Positions 54,690-63,121 of a stretch of 64,000 nucleotides of DNA are shown here, piece after piece; positions within the stretch are counted from its first letter, which is position 1; each line of letters starts with the position of its first letter. This DNA is from Bradyrhizobium altum (GTDB lineage: Bacteria > Pseudomonadota > Alphaproteobacteria > Rhizobiales > Xanthobacteraceae). Both the position numbers and the translations under genes were made by a program. Below the pieces are notes generated by a model. That model did not search any database. It saw nothing but the letters and a program-made list of their open reading frames with translations, and had not been told where the DNA came from. The DNA lies in contig NZ_JACMYP010000004.1 of NCBI RefSeq assembly GCF_020889705.1, forward strand, positions 45,481 through 109,480, given 5' to 3'.

Positions 54690-55862
54690 ATGATGGACAA
54701 AGCTTGGGTAACGGCACAAGAACCGGAGCTGCCTTGGGCGGCGGCGGAATATGAGCTTTTACGGGACCAGGTCCGCCGCTTTGTCGAGGAGGAAATCAAG
54801 CCCTGTGCAGATCGCTGGGAAGAGGAGGGCGGCGTTCCGCGTCCGGTCCTGCGTCGGATGGGCGAACTTGGCTTCTTCGGCATCCGCTATCCGGCCGAGT
54901 ACGGTGGTGCCGAGATGGACGCGGTCGCATCGACGGTCTTCGCGGAGGAACTCGGGCGCTCCACCTATGCCGGCGCCGCGGACGCAATGCTGGTCCATGC
55001 CGAGATGGCTTCCGGTTATGTCTTTCACGACGGGACCAAATCCCAACGGGCGCGCTGGATGCCGGGCATTGTGAGCGGCGAGGTGATCACCGCGATCGCC
55101 ATCACGGAGCCGGATGCGGGCTCGGACGTGAAGGCCATCCGCACGCGCGCGCGCCGAGACGGCGACTCCTACGTGCTCGATGGTACGAAACTATACATCA
55201 CTAACGGCGTCTGCGCGGATCTCTACTGTGTTGCGGCCAAGACCGATTCCGCGGCAGGGAGCAACGGGATCACGATGTTCCTCGTCGAGAAGGGCACGCC
55301 AGGCTTCAGCGTGGCTCGCGAGCTGGACAAGCTCGGCTGGCGCTCCTCCGATACGGCCGAGCTCGTCTTCGACGGCTGCCGCATTCCTGCCGATAACGTG
55401 CTCGGCGCGGAGGGGCAAGGCTTCTACTCCATCATGCGCAACTTGCAGAACGAGCGCCTTGTCCTCGCCGCCATGGCTATCGGGATGGCCGAGGCGGCGA
55501 TCGATATGACCCTCACTTACGTGAAAACGCGCCGCGCATTCGGAGGCGTCCTTTGGGACATGCAGGCGATCCGCCAGCGTCTTGCGATGCTCTCTGCGAA
55601 GGTGGAGGCAAGCCGCGCGCTTCTCTATGCCACCGCCTGGCGCGTGGCGGCGGACGACGACTGCATGCGCGAGATCTCGATGTTGAAGGCCATCTGCGGC
55701 GAACTCGTCAACGAGGTGGTGTATGCATGCGTGCAGTTCCACGGCGCCATGGGCGTCATGCGGGAGAGCCCGATTGAGCGCATATCGCGAGACGCCCGCA
55801 TCCTTTCCATTGCTGGCGGCGCGACGGAGGTGATGCTGGATGTGGTCGCGTCAATGTCGTGA
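54690..55862 (+). CDS. Acyl-CoA dehydrogenase-family flavoenzyme
   Basis: 390 aa. FAD-binding fold complete: IAITEPDAGSDVKAIRTRAR, the beta-barrel stretch YVLDGTKLYITNGVCADLYC, YVKTRRAFGGVLWDMQAIRQ, and RISRDARILSIAGGATEVML. The usual C-terminal catalytic Glu (Y-E-G-T) is absent (I-A-G-G-A); a Glu at about 255 in LQNERLVLA sits where isovaleryl-CoA dehydrogenases keep theirs. In pyrrole pathways a homologue oxidises prolyl-S-PCP; by context this one may oxidise aminoacyl-S-PCP from the A-PCP protein 85 bp upstream. Its natural substrate cannot be told from sequence. Confidence 0.88.
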   Translation: MMDKAWVTAQEPELPWAAAEYELLRDQVRRFVEEEIKPCADRWEEEGGVPRPVLRRMGELGFFGIRYPAEYGGAEMDAVASTVFAEELGRSTYAGAADAMLVHAEMASGYVFHDGTKSQRARWMPGIVSGEVITAIAITEPDAGSDVKAIRTRARRDGDSYVLDGTKLYITNGVCADLYCVAAKTDSAAGSNGITMFLVEKGTPGFSVARELDKLGWRSSDTAELVFDGCRIPADNVLGAEGQGFYSIMRNLQNERLVLAAMAIGMAEAAIDMTLTYVKTRRAFGGVLWDMQAIRQRLAMLSAKVEASRALLYATAWRVAADDDCMREISMLKAICGELVNEVVYACVQFHGAMGVMRESPIERISRDARILSIAGGATEVMLDVVASMS

Positions 55863-56019
55863 GCCTGATGCGGATGAGTGACATATCTGGACGTTCTTGA
55901 TGCTGAAGCGATAAATCCTCGGCAACATTCGCACTGACCGTAATTGGGCTTCAGACCCGACAGGCGTCTGGCCGATCACCCGGCCTGGCATCCGAGGCGG
56001 CGTCTGCGGCATGGCGGTA
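55863..56019. other. Gap after the thiotemplate operon
   Basis: 157 bp with no gene recognised. It separates the dehydrogenase stop from the leftward small gene. Confidence 0.3.
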
Positions 56020-56253
56020 CTAAGTGTCGCCGAGCCACTGGCCGATTTCTCTGGATCCGACGACGCGTTTTGGTTGGTGCGGGTTGATCGTTCCGGCCGA
56101 AAGGCTCTTGACACGCCGGTCCTGCGCCAGCGTCCTGGTGAACTGCTTTGCCTCCTGCTCGGATTTGAAGGTCGTAGTCCTTCGCGCATGCCTTTCGGGT
56201 GGAGCGTCGCGTTCATCAACGAAGGAGACGTACCAGACGTGATTTTGCGTCAT
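56020..56253 (-). CDS. Small rhizobial protein of unknown function
   Basis: 77 aa, ATG 56253. MTQNHVWYVSFVDERDAPPE then TTTFKSEQEAKQFTRTLAQD (a charged helix), GTINPHQPKR and a C-terminal REIGQWLGD. The W-Y-V-S-F start and A-G-T-x-N-P-H-x-P-K-R segment recur in short Bradyrhizobium proteins of unknown role (from memory). It lies alone, opposite in direction to the operon before it. Good protein-like composition. Confidence 0.7.
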   Translation of the reverse strand: MTQNHVWYVSFVDERDAPPERHARRTTTFKSEQEAKQFTRTLAQDRRVKSLSAGTINPHQPKRVVGSREIGQWLGDT

Positions 56254-56599
56254 GTGGCGACCTCCGAGATTGGGTCCAGGTGCGAAAACAGGGCTCTGCC
56301 AACCTAAGCGAGTCGGTGGCCGGGTTCACGGATAAGGGAGGAAAATACGGCTTCCGTTCAAAGTGTCCCTAGGGTCTTTCTAAGTAATTCTTCTGAGCAA
56401 CAGGTTTTCAGGCCGCCCGACGTAAAATGATGTGAGGTATGTCTGAATTCGCCCTCCACGCTGATGGCCTTCTTTTCGTACTGCCGCGCGGATGGTCCGA
56501 GCGCTGCCTCGGTTCTGGCTGAAGGGCCCGGACTGTTGGTCTGCTAAGGCAATGAATTTCAGCATTCCTTCGTCGCCTGTTGGTCGGAAAAGCAGAAGC
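56254..56599. other. Gene-poor stretch beside the recombinase remnant
   Basis: About 345 bp with no credible gene; it may include more of the decayed recombinase (a leftward frame with LTSFYVGRPENLLLR), too degraded to assign. Confidence 0.3.
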
Positions 56600-56915
56600 G
56601 GCGTCCCTCCCGGATTTGCGCGTCCAGCTCCGTCATTCTCCAAACCACAAGGTCGATGGCCGTCCAAGACGAGCCGCGAGGCGCCGGCACGCAAGGTCGA
56701 TCGCGATATTGCGAGGTGTCTTGCCGGCGATGCACTTGGCGAAAACGCGATGCACGATGCCGGCCTCGGTGTCGATCATCTCTAACTCGCTCGGTTTTGC
56801 CGACGGCGGTGGGAATGCTCGATCGCCGGCGTCGCGCCCGTCGCGGATCACGCGTTCAAGCCGCGCGACGCCGGCAGGACCGGGAGCCGCAACCGCCGAT
56901 ACTCACGATTGACAG
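56600..56915 (-). pseudogene. Decayed large serine recombinase fragment
   Basis: A 72-codon leftward frame (56633-56851) contains EMIDTEAGIVHRVFAKCIAG then KTPRNIAIDL, which matches the Recombinase domain pattern I-D-x-x-x-A-x-I-V-x-R-I-F-x-x-x-x-x-G-K-S-P-x-x-I-A-x-x-L. The usual V-P-x-P-R-G-x-x-W continues in another frame (VPAPRGSSWTA), and an upstream piece (YRRLRLPVLPAS) in a third, showing frameshifts. No catalytic resolvase domain remains. It marks an old insertion at the junction between the thiotemplate and dioxygenase operons. Confidence 0.6.
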
Positions 56916-56968
56916 GCAATTATTACATGTATAAAAATATGCAAATTCATATAATATGAGATGCCCGA
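56909..56968 (+). promoter_or_regulatory. Promoter of the dioxygenase operon with two palindromes
   Basis: TTGACA (56909-56914) is a perfect sigma-70 -35 box; 17 bases later TAAAAA (56932-56937) serves as -10. TTATTACATGTATAAA (about 56920-56935) is a near-perfect palindrome between them. ATATGCAAATTCATAT (56937-56952) is a second palindrome next to the start site. Size and placing suit MarR-family operators, and two MarR genes lie at the other end of the cluster. Confidence 0.6.
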
Positions 56969-57919
56969 ATGGACGCGCATCCGCTCAAGCTCAGAGTGCA
57001 GTCGATCGTTGCGGAGACGCCTGTCATTCGCAGCGTCGTGTTCGGTGTGGAGGGCGGTGCCGTGCCGGAGTGGCAAGCGGGCGCGCACATTCGCGTGTTG
57101 CTGCCGGGCGGAGGAGATCGGCCGTACTCCCTGATGGCATTGCCGGACCTGCCTGAAGGCGCTGTTGCGCTGGGGGTGCTGCGCGAGGAGACGTCGACCG
57201 GCGGCTCGCAGTTCATGCATGCCCTTCAGGTCGGCGACGTCGTCAGCGCGACCGCGCCGGTCAACAATTTCGGTCTTCATAAGGGCCCCGCGCCGGCGTT
57301 GCTGCTTGCCGGCGGCATCGGGGTTACGCCGATCCTATCCATGGCGGCGGTGCTGAAGGCGCAGGGAACCTGGTTTCGCCTGCACTATGCCGGACGAATG
57401 CCGGGGCTGCTGGCGTTCCTGCCGCAGTTGCAGGCGATCTGTTCGGACGGCCTGGCGGTTCATTACGACAGCGATGCGTCCCGCCTCGATATCGCGGCAG
57501 CGCTTGGCGATGCGCCCGCAGATGCCCACGTCTATGTCTGCGGGCCTGCCGGCATGATTGAGGCGGTGAAGGCAACGGCGCTCGCCAGGGGTATCCCGGC
57601 AGACCGCATCCATTTCGAGCTGTTCAAGGCGGAGCCGGCCAGCTCCCCGAACCAGCCGTTCGAGGTCGAGCTCAAGTCGACCGGGCAGGTCATTACGGTC
57701 GCGACCGATCAGAGCATCATCCAGGCGCTGGAAGCGGCAGGGCTCGACGTGCTCTATGATTGCCGGCGGGGCGATTGCGGCATCTGCCAGTGCGGCGTGA
57801 TCGCGGGCGTGCCCGATCATCGTGACGTCATTCTCAGCGACGACGAGAAGGCGTCCAACAAGATCATGCAGATCTGCGTGTCGCGTGCGAAGTCGGACCG
57901 GCTGGTGTTGGATCTCTGA
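56969..57919 (+). CDS. Dioxygenase reductase, VanB/PDR type (FMN, NAD, 2Fe-2S)
   Basis: 316 aa. FMN part: WQAGAHIRVLLPGGGDRPYS, with R-P-Y-S the FMN contact; NAD part: LLLAGGIGVTPILSMAAVL and VYVCGPAGMIEAVK; C-terminal plant-type ferredoxin: VLYDCRRGDCGICQCGV with the fourth Cys in IMQICVSRAKS. The domain order FMN-NAD-2Fe-2S is that of phthalate dioxygenase reductase. It passes electrons from NADH to the Rieske oxygenase encoded 18 bp downstream. First gene of a five-gene operon. Confidence 0.9.
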   Translation: MDAHPLKLRVQSIVAETPVIRSVVFGVEGGAVPEWQAGAHIRVLLPGGGDRPYSLMALPDLPEGAVALGVLREETSTGGSQFMHALQVGDVVSATAPVNNFGLHKGPAPALLLAGGIGVTPILSMAAVLKAQGTWFRLHYAGRMPGLLAFLPQLQAICSDGLAVHYDSDASRLDIAAALGDAPADAHVYVCGPAGMIEAVKATALARGIPADRIHFELFKAEPASSPNQPFEVELKSTGQVITVATDQSIIQALEAAGLDVLYDCRRGDCGICQCGVIAGVPDHRDVILSDDEKASNKIMQICVSRAKSDRLVLDL

Positions 57920-57937
57920 GAGGAGGCAAGAGGCGCC

Positions 57938-59278
57938 ATGGCGAAATACGGAAAGGATCCCCGCGCGATCGGCGGGCTTGTACGCGACGCCGAGGTGCAT
58001 CGCGACGTCTATGTCGATCCCGAGGTCTTCGATCTCGAGATGGAGCATCTGTTCCCCAACAGCTGGATCTATGTCGGGCATGCCAGCCAGTTGTCGAAGG
58101 CCGGCGATTTCATCACCGCCAATATCGGCCGGCAGCCGGTGGTGGCCAGCCGCCATACCGACGGCTCGATCCACCTGTTCTACAATCGCTGTCCGCACAA
58201 GGGCGTCAAGATCGCCTCCGAGCCGTGCGGCAATACCGGAAAGTTCTTCCGCTGTCCCTACCATGCCTGGTCGTTCAAGACCGACGGCTCGCTGCTCGCG
58301 ATCCCGCTGAAGAAGGGCTACGAGGGCACCGGGTTTACCGACACCCAGGCGAACGACGGGCTGTCGCGGATCAAGAATGTCGTCGTCTACCGGGACTTCA
58401 TTTTCGCGCGCCTGAGCGAAAACGGCGTCGGCTTCGAAGACTATTTCGGTGAAAGCCTCTCGACCATCGACAACATGGTCGATCGCTCGCCGGAGGGGAA
58501 GCTGGCCATCGAGGCCACGCCGATCCGCTACATGCACACCTGCAATTGGAAGATGCTGGTCGAGAACCAGACCGACACCTGCCATCCCATGGTGGCGCAT
58601 GAGAGCTCGGCCGGCACCGCCATCAAGGTCTGGCAACGCGAACAGGGCGATTCCAAGGAGACGCCGATGGCGGTGCAGCTCTATGGGCCGTTCATGAGTC
58701 CGTACGAGTTCTACGAGCAGAGCGGCATCCGGATCTGGCCCAACGGCCACGGCCATACCGGCGTCGCCAATTCCATCCATTCGAACTATTCGGACGTCGA
58801 GGGCTATCTCGGCCAGATGGTCGCAGCCTATGGCGAGAAGCGGGCCCACGAGATTCTGGGAGAGGTCCGGCACAACACCGTCTATTTCCCGAACATCATG
58901 GTCAAGGGCGCGGTGCAGATCCTGCGCAATTTCATCCCGATCGCGGTGGACAGGACGCTGGTGGAGAGCTGGGTCTACCGCTTGGTCGGCGCGCCCGAAA
59001 AGCTCTACGAGCGTGCGCTGATGTACAATCGCTTCATCAACGCGCCGACCTCGATCGTCGGGCACGATGATCTCGAAATGTATGAACGGGCCCAGGAAGG
59101 GCTGAAAACAAACGGCAATCAATGGGTCAATCTGCGCCGGCTCTACGAGAGAGGCGAGGAGCCTGACGTCACCGCGGTGATCAACGGCACGTCGGAGCGC
59201 CAGATGCGGAACCAGTTTCATGCCTGGGCCAAATACATGACCATGGACATGGACCAGCCCGTCGAGGCCGCGGAATGA
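57938..59278 (+). CDS. Rieske aromatic-ring dioxygenase alpha subunit
   Basis: 446 aa, start 18 bp after the reductase stop. The Rieske cluster is NRCPHKGVKIASEPCGNTGK (C-x-H) and FRCPYHAWSF (C-x-x-H). The mononuclear iron site is NWKMLVENQTDTCHPMVAHE, with the bridging Asp and the His pair D-x-x-H-x-x-x-x-H. It adds O2 to an aromatic or heteroaromatic acid, with the beta subunit coded directly after. In auxin (indole-3-acetate) loci a homologous pair attacks the indole ring; that assignment is an inference from the gene set. Confidence 0.9.
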   Translation: MAKYGKDPRAIGGLVRDAEVHRDVYVDPEVFDLEMEHLFPNSWIYVGHASQLSKAGDFITANIGRQPVVASRHTDGSIHLFYNRCPHKGVKIASEPCGNTGKFFRCPYHAWSFKTDGSLLAIPLKKGYEGTGFTDTQANDGLSRIKNVVVYRDFIFARLSENGVGFEDYFGESLSTIDNMVDRSPEGKLAIEATPIRYMHTCNWKMLVENQTDTCHPMVAHESSAGTAIKVWQREQGDSKETPMAVQLYGPFMSPYEFYEQSGIRIWPNGHGHTGVANSIHSNYSDVEGYLGQMVAAYGEKRAHEILGEVRHNTVYFPNIMVKGAVQILRNFIPIAVDRTLVESWVYRLVGAPEKLYERALMYNRFINAPTSIVGHDDLEMYERAQEGLKTNGNQWVNLRRLYERGEEPDVTAVINGTSERQMRNQFHAWAKYMTMDMDQPVEAAE

Positions 59279-59751
59279 TCAGCGAAAAGACCATCACCGA
59301 TTTCATCTATCGGGAAGCCGACCTGCTCGACACCATGCAGTGGCAGGCCTGGCTCGACCTGTTCCATCCGGAAGGGCGCTACTGGATGCCGCTGGAATGG
59401 CAGCAGCAGGATCCGGTGCTCCAGCCGTCGCTGATGTACGAAGACCTGTTGCTGATGAAAGTGCGCATCGAGCGACTGGCCGGCGAACGCACCTTCAGCC
59501 AGAAGCCAAAGAGCCGCTGCCATCACCTGCTTCAGGCGCCGCAGATCCTCGTGTGCGACCCGGCGGCCGGCGTGTTCAAGGCACGGACGTCCTTTCTCTA
59601 CACCGAGACGCGCGGCGACGCGCTGGAACGCTTTTCGGGATGGGCTTCGCACGATCTCGTCCAAGTCGGCGATGAACTCAAGATCAGGCTCAAGCGCATC
59701 GATCTCGTGAATTTCGACGCGCCGTTCGGCAATATCCAGCTTTTCATGTGA
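59275..59751 (+). CDS. Rieske dioxygenase beta subunit
   Basis: 158 aa; its ATGA overlaps the alpha stop. The SnoaL-like cone fold of ring-hydroxylating beta subunits is visible as ITDFIYREADLLDTMQWQAW, LFHPEGRYWMPLEWQQQDPV and RCHHLLQAPQILV, and it ends RIDLVNFDAPFGNIQLFM. It is structural, giving an alpha3-beta3 oxygenase. Coupled translation with alpha fits a fixed complex. Confidence 0.9.
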   Translation: MISEKTITDFIYREADLLDTMQWQAWLDLFHPEGRYWMPLEWQQQDPVLQPSLMYEDLLLMKVRIERLAGERTFSQKPKSRCHHLLQAPQILVCDPAAGVFKARTSFLYTETRGDALERFSGWASHDLVQVGDELKIRLKRIDLVNFDAPFGNIQLFM

Positions 59752-59758
59752 GTGCGCC

Positions 59759-61375
59759 TTGACCACAGCGACCACCGTCTATGTCCGCTTCCGCGAGATC
59801 GCCCTCCAGCGGGAGGAAGCCGGCTTTCTCAACGTGCTGCCCGAGACGGCCGAGATCTACGGCATCGCCGCCGGCGAGATCTCGTATCGCGCCATGTTTG
59901 AGCGGGTGGAGCGCTGGCGCGCGGCGTTCGCTGGCCACGGCTATGGCAGAGGCCATCGGGTCGGGCTGCTGCTCCAGAACAGGCCGGTCTTCGTCGAGCT
60001 GTGGTTCGCGTTGAACGCGCTCGGTGTTTCCGTGGTGCCGATCAACCCCGATCTGCGGGTCAGCGAGCTCGAATACATCATCGCGCATTCCGAGATGAAT
60101 GCCGCATTCGTCCTCGACAAACGACGCGACGAGGTCGAGACGGCGGCACGGCAGGCCGGCCGGCCGATTCCGGTTGCGACCGACGGCGGCGAGATCCCAG
60201 CTCCGTTCGGCGGCGCGCGGCCGGCGAACGCCGGCGACGGTTTGAGCGAATGCGCGCTGCTCTATACCTCGGGGACGACAGGCCAGCCCAAGGGCTGCGT
60301 GCTGACCAACACCTATTTCCTGTATTCAGGAGACTGGTATCGCGATGTCGGCGGGTTGATCGATCTCAGAGGTGATGGCGAGCGCATGATCACGCCGCTG
60401 CCGCTATTTCACATGAACGCGATGGCGGTGTCGCTGATGGCGATGCTGTCGGTCGGCGGCAGCCTGACGATGCTCGACCGCTTCCATCCGCGCAGCTGGT
60501 GGAAATCGGTGCGCGACAGCCGCGCGACCTGCCTGCATTATCTCGGCGTCATGCCCTCGATGCTGATGGGCGCGCCGCCGACGCATGAAGACCGCGTACA
60601 CACCGTGCGGTTCGGCTTCGGCGCCGGCGTCGACAGGCTGCTGCACGCGCCGTTCGAGGAGCGCTTCGGCTTTCCGCTGCTCGAAGCCTGGGCGATGACC
60701 GAGACCGGAAGCGGCGGCGTCATCGCCGCCCATGTCGAGCCGCGCAAGGTCGGCACGAGCTGTTTCGGTCGTCCGGCGCCCGAGGTCGAGGTTCGGATCG
60801 TCGACGACGGCGGCAACGATGCGCCGGTGGGAATGCCGGGCGAGCTATTGGTGCGGCGGGCGGGGGATGATCCCCGCTACGGCTTCTTCAGCGAGTACCT
60901 GAAGAACCCGGAAGCCACCGCCGAGGCCTGGAAGGACGGATGGCTCCATACCGGGGATATCGTGTCGCGCGATAATGATGGCGACCTTCATTTCGTCGAT
61001 CGCAAGAAGAATGTGATCCGCCGCTCCGGCGAGAACATTGCCGCGGTCGAGGTCGAGTCCGTGCTCAACCGCCACCCCGCGATCCGGCAGGCCGCGGTCG
61101 CGGCGACACCCGATCAGGTGCGCGGCGACGAGGTCGCGGCGGTCATCATCGCCGAGAAGCCGGGGGCAGACCGCGCGCTGGCCGAGGATATCGTGCGCTG
61201 GAGCCTGGAGCAGATGGCCTATTACAAGGCGCCGGGCTGGATCTGCTTCGTCGAAAAACTCCCGTTGACCGCGACCGAGAAGATCCAGCGCGGCGGATTG
61301 AAGGATTTCGTCGCGAAGCTGATGCGCGATGGCGCGTTCTTCGATTGTCGCGACCTCAAGCGGCGGCAGGAGTGA
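59759..61375 (+). CDS. AMP-forming acyl-CoA ligase
   Basis: 538 aa, TTG start 8 bp after the beta stop. ANL-family motifs: ALLYTSGTTGQPKGCVLTNT, LPLFHMNAMAVSL, EAWAMTETGSGGVIAA, HTGDIVSRDNDGDLHFVDRK and the C-terminal LPLTATEKIQRGGLKD with the catalytic Lys in E-K-I. It activates a carboxylic acid as CoA thioester with ATP in the cytosol, most likely the product of ring oxidation or the parent acid. It is in operon order with the dioxygenase. Confidence 0.88.
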   Translation: MTTATTVYVRFREIALQREEAGFLNVLPETAEIYGIAAGEISYRAMFERVERWRAAFAGHGYGRGHRVGLLLQNRPVFVELWFALNALGVSVVPINPDLRVSELEYIIAHSEMNAAFVLDKRRDEVETAARQAGRPIPVATDGGEIPAPFGGARPANAGDGLSECALLYTSGTTGQPKGCVLTNTYFLYSGDWYRDVGGLIDLRGDGERMITPLPLFHMNAMAVSLMAMLSVGGSLTMLDRFHPRSWWKSVRDSRATCLHYLGVMPSMLMGAPPTHEDRVHTVRFGFGAGVDRLLHAPFEERFGFPLLEAWAMTETGSGGVIAAHVEPRKVGTSCFGRPAPEVEVRIVDDGGNDAPVGMPGELLVRRAGDDPRYGFFSEYLKNPEATAEAWKDGWLHTGDIVSRDNDGDLHFVDRKKNVIRRSGENIAAVEVESVLNRHPAIRQAAVAATPDQVRGDEVAAVIIAEKPGADRALAEDIVRWSLEQMAYYKAPGWICFVEKLPLTATEKIQRGGLKDFVAKLMRDGAFFDCRDLKRRQE

Positions 61376-61401
61376 CACGTGCCGTTCGCAGGGAGCCGAT
61401 C

Positions 61402-62130
61402 ATGAGCCAGACCCGCACCACACTCATCACCGGAGGCAATTCGGGAATCGGCGAGGCGCTGGCGAAAAAGCTGGTCGGCGAGGGACAGCGGGTCGTCTCG
61501 GTCGGGCTTGAGAAGCCGGACTGGACGCACGATCTGCTCACCGCCTATCGCGCGGACCTGACGAGCATGGCCGAGACAAGGACCATTGCACAGGAGATCT
61601 GCCGGGATCACGCGGTCGATTGCCTCGTGCACAATGCCGGCATCATCCTGCCGAACCTGCTGGCCGATGCGAAGCCGGAAGACATCCTGACGCTGGCGCA
61701 GTTGCACCTGGGCGCACCGATGCTGCTGACGCAGGCGGCGATGGAAGGGATGCGTTCACGAAAGTTTGGGCGGATCGTGTTCGTGAGCTCGCGCGCCGCC
61801 ATGGGCGCGGCCACGCGTTCGGCCTATTCCGCCACCAAGGCCGGCGTGCACGGCATGGCGCGGACATGGGCGCTGGAGCTGGCGTCGAGCGGGATCACGG
61901 TGAACGTGGTCGCACCGGGACCGATCCTGACCGACAATTTCTGGGGCGTCATCCCGAAGGACTCCGAGCAGCAGGAGCGGATGGCGCGCAACGTTCCGGT
62001 CGGGCGGCTCGGCTCACGCGAGGACGTGGCGCACGCGATCAGCTTCTTCCTCGACGAGCGCTCGGACTTCGTGACCGGACAGGTGCTCTACGTCTGCGGC
62101 GGCACCAGCCTTGCCGGCCTCAGTCCATGA
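61402..62130 (+). CDS. Short-chain dehydrogenase/reductase
   Basis: 242 aa from ATG 61402 with GGGAG six bases upstream. Classical SDR: TTLITGGNSGIGEALAKKLV (T-G-x-x-x-G-I-G), DCLVHNAGIILPNLLADAKP (N-A-G), IVFVSSRAAMGAATRSAYSA (catalytic Ser) and SAYSATKAGVHG (Y-x-x-x-K), then PGPILTDNFWG. It oxidises or reduces a hydroxy/keto intermediate of the pathway. It is the last gene of the dioxygenase operon; its stop faces that of the MarR gene 11 bp away. Confidence 0.9.
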   Translation: MSQTRTTLITGGNSGIGEALAKKLVGEGQRVVSVGLEKPDWTHDLLTAYRADLTSMAETRTIAQEICRDHAVDCLVHNAGIILPNLLADAKPEDILTLAQLHLGAPMLLTQAAMEGMRSRKFGRIVFVSSRAAMGAATRSAYSATKAGVHGMARTWALELASSGITVNVVAPGPILTDNFWGVIPKDSEQQERMARNVPVGRLGSREDVAHAISFFLDERSDFVTGQVLYVCGGTSLAGLSP

Positions 62131-62141
62131 CCGCGTGCGGA

Positions 62142-62624
62142 TCAGATCTGATTCTGGCGGATGTTCTCGACCATCTTGGCCAGCACGCGGGCGCACACCT
62201 CGATCTCGTCGGGATCGATACCGACGGTCAGCCGGTCGTAGTTGTTCTCCATGATGGGCCAGATCTTGCGCAGCAGGGCCTCACCGTCCGCCGTCAATCC
62301 GACGACGCGGCGACGCTGGTCCTCCTCGGCGATCTCGCGCTTGACGAGGCCCGATGACACCATCGACTCGACCATCCGGCTCGCGGTCGACTGCTCGGTG
62401 ACGGCCAGAACGGCGATCTCGTTGACGGTCAGGGTCTTGTAGATGAACAGGACCGACAACGTCCGGAACACGACGTTGTTGATGTTGTGCTCGCTGAGAT
62501 CGCGGTTCTGATCGAGGTTCCAGCGATTGGCGAGCCGGTTGAAGAGATAGGGAATATAGCTTTGCAGCTGGTCCCGCGTCCGCGGTGGACCGGATTTCCA
62601 TCTGCTCCTGGAGTCTTTGGCCAT
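62142..62624 (-). CDS. MarR-family regulator 1
   Basis: 160 aa, ATG 62624, sharing one base with the stop of regulator 2 (TAATG). Winged-helix pattern: LTVNEIAVLAVTEQSTASRM (recognition helix region) and EEDQRRRVVGLTADGEALLR (wing with D-x-R-R and L-T-x-x-G). It likely represses the convergent dioxygenase operon until an aromatic acid binds it. The operator candidates lie at 56920-56952. Confidence 0.88.
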   Translation of the reverse strand: MAKDSRSRWKSGPPRTRDQLQSYIPYLFNRLANRWNLDQNRDLSEHNINNVVFRTLSVLFIYKTLTVNEIAVLAVTEQSTASRMVESMVSSGLVKREIAEEDQRRRVVGLTADGEALLRKIWPIMENNYDRLTVGIDPDEIEVCARVLAKMVENIRQNQI

Positions 62625-63121
62625 TATGTCCTGCGACCCTGCTTCTTGCTTTCGCTGCCAAGTTTCGAGGAGAGGGACCGCAACACCGACAGTGCAGTCT
62701 CCAGCTCCTGGGCGGGAATATTTTCAAGCCGTTCGCTGAGATGCCTCTTGTGCACCTCAGCCGCCTTCCTGAACAGCGTTTCGCCCTTTGGCGTCAGGCG
62801 CACGATGAACGACCGGCGGTCCTCGCTCGACATTTCCTTGCTGATGAGGTCGTCGGCCAGCAGTCGCTGCACCAGGCCCGAGACGTTGCCGCCGGACACT
62901 TTCAGGTTCTGCGACAACTGCCCGAGCGCCATTCCGTCCCTGTAACGATCGAGCTGCGCCAGCACGTCGAACTTTGCCAGCGACAAGGCGAATTCCGAGC
63001 TCAGCATGGAATTCAGGGACGCAAACAGCTCGCCATGCAGGGACAGCAGTTGCAACCACAGCCGGGTTTCAATCTGCCCAAACACGGGAGCTGTGCCCTC
63101 CTTGAGTGCTGCCGGCATCAT
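62624..63121 (-). CDS. MarR-family regulator 2
   Basis: 165 aa from ATG 63121 (ATG 63118 next); the frame extends upstream over the neighbour but the MarR fold starts here. RLWLQLLSLHGELFASLNSM, KFDVLAQLDRYRDGMALGQL, NLKVSGGNVSGLVQRLLADD and SSEDRRSFIVRLTPKGETLF are the helices and wing. Not closely similar to regulator 1, so this is a pair, not a recent duplication. It is in one operon with the upstream indolepyruvate oxidoreductase gene (overlapping stop/start). Confidence 0.88.
   Translation of the reverse strand: MMPAALKEGTAPVFGQIETRLWLQLLSLHGELFASLNSMLSSEFALSLAKFDVLAQLDRYRDGMALGQLSQNLKVSGGNVSGLVQRLLADDLISKEMSSEDRRSFIVRLTPKGETLFRKAAEVHKRHLSERLENIPAQELETALSVLRSLSSKLGSESKKQGRRT

Noticed and set aside
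56380..56694. 104-codon leftward open frame
   Set aside because: Overlaps the recombinase remnant in another frame and lacks its own motifs; at most decayed recombinase.
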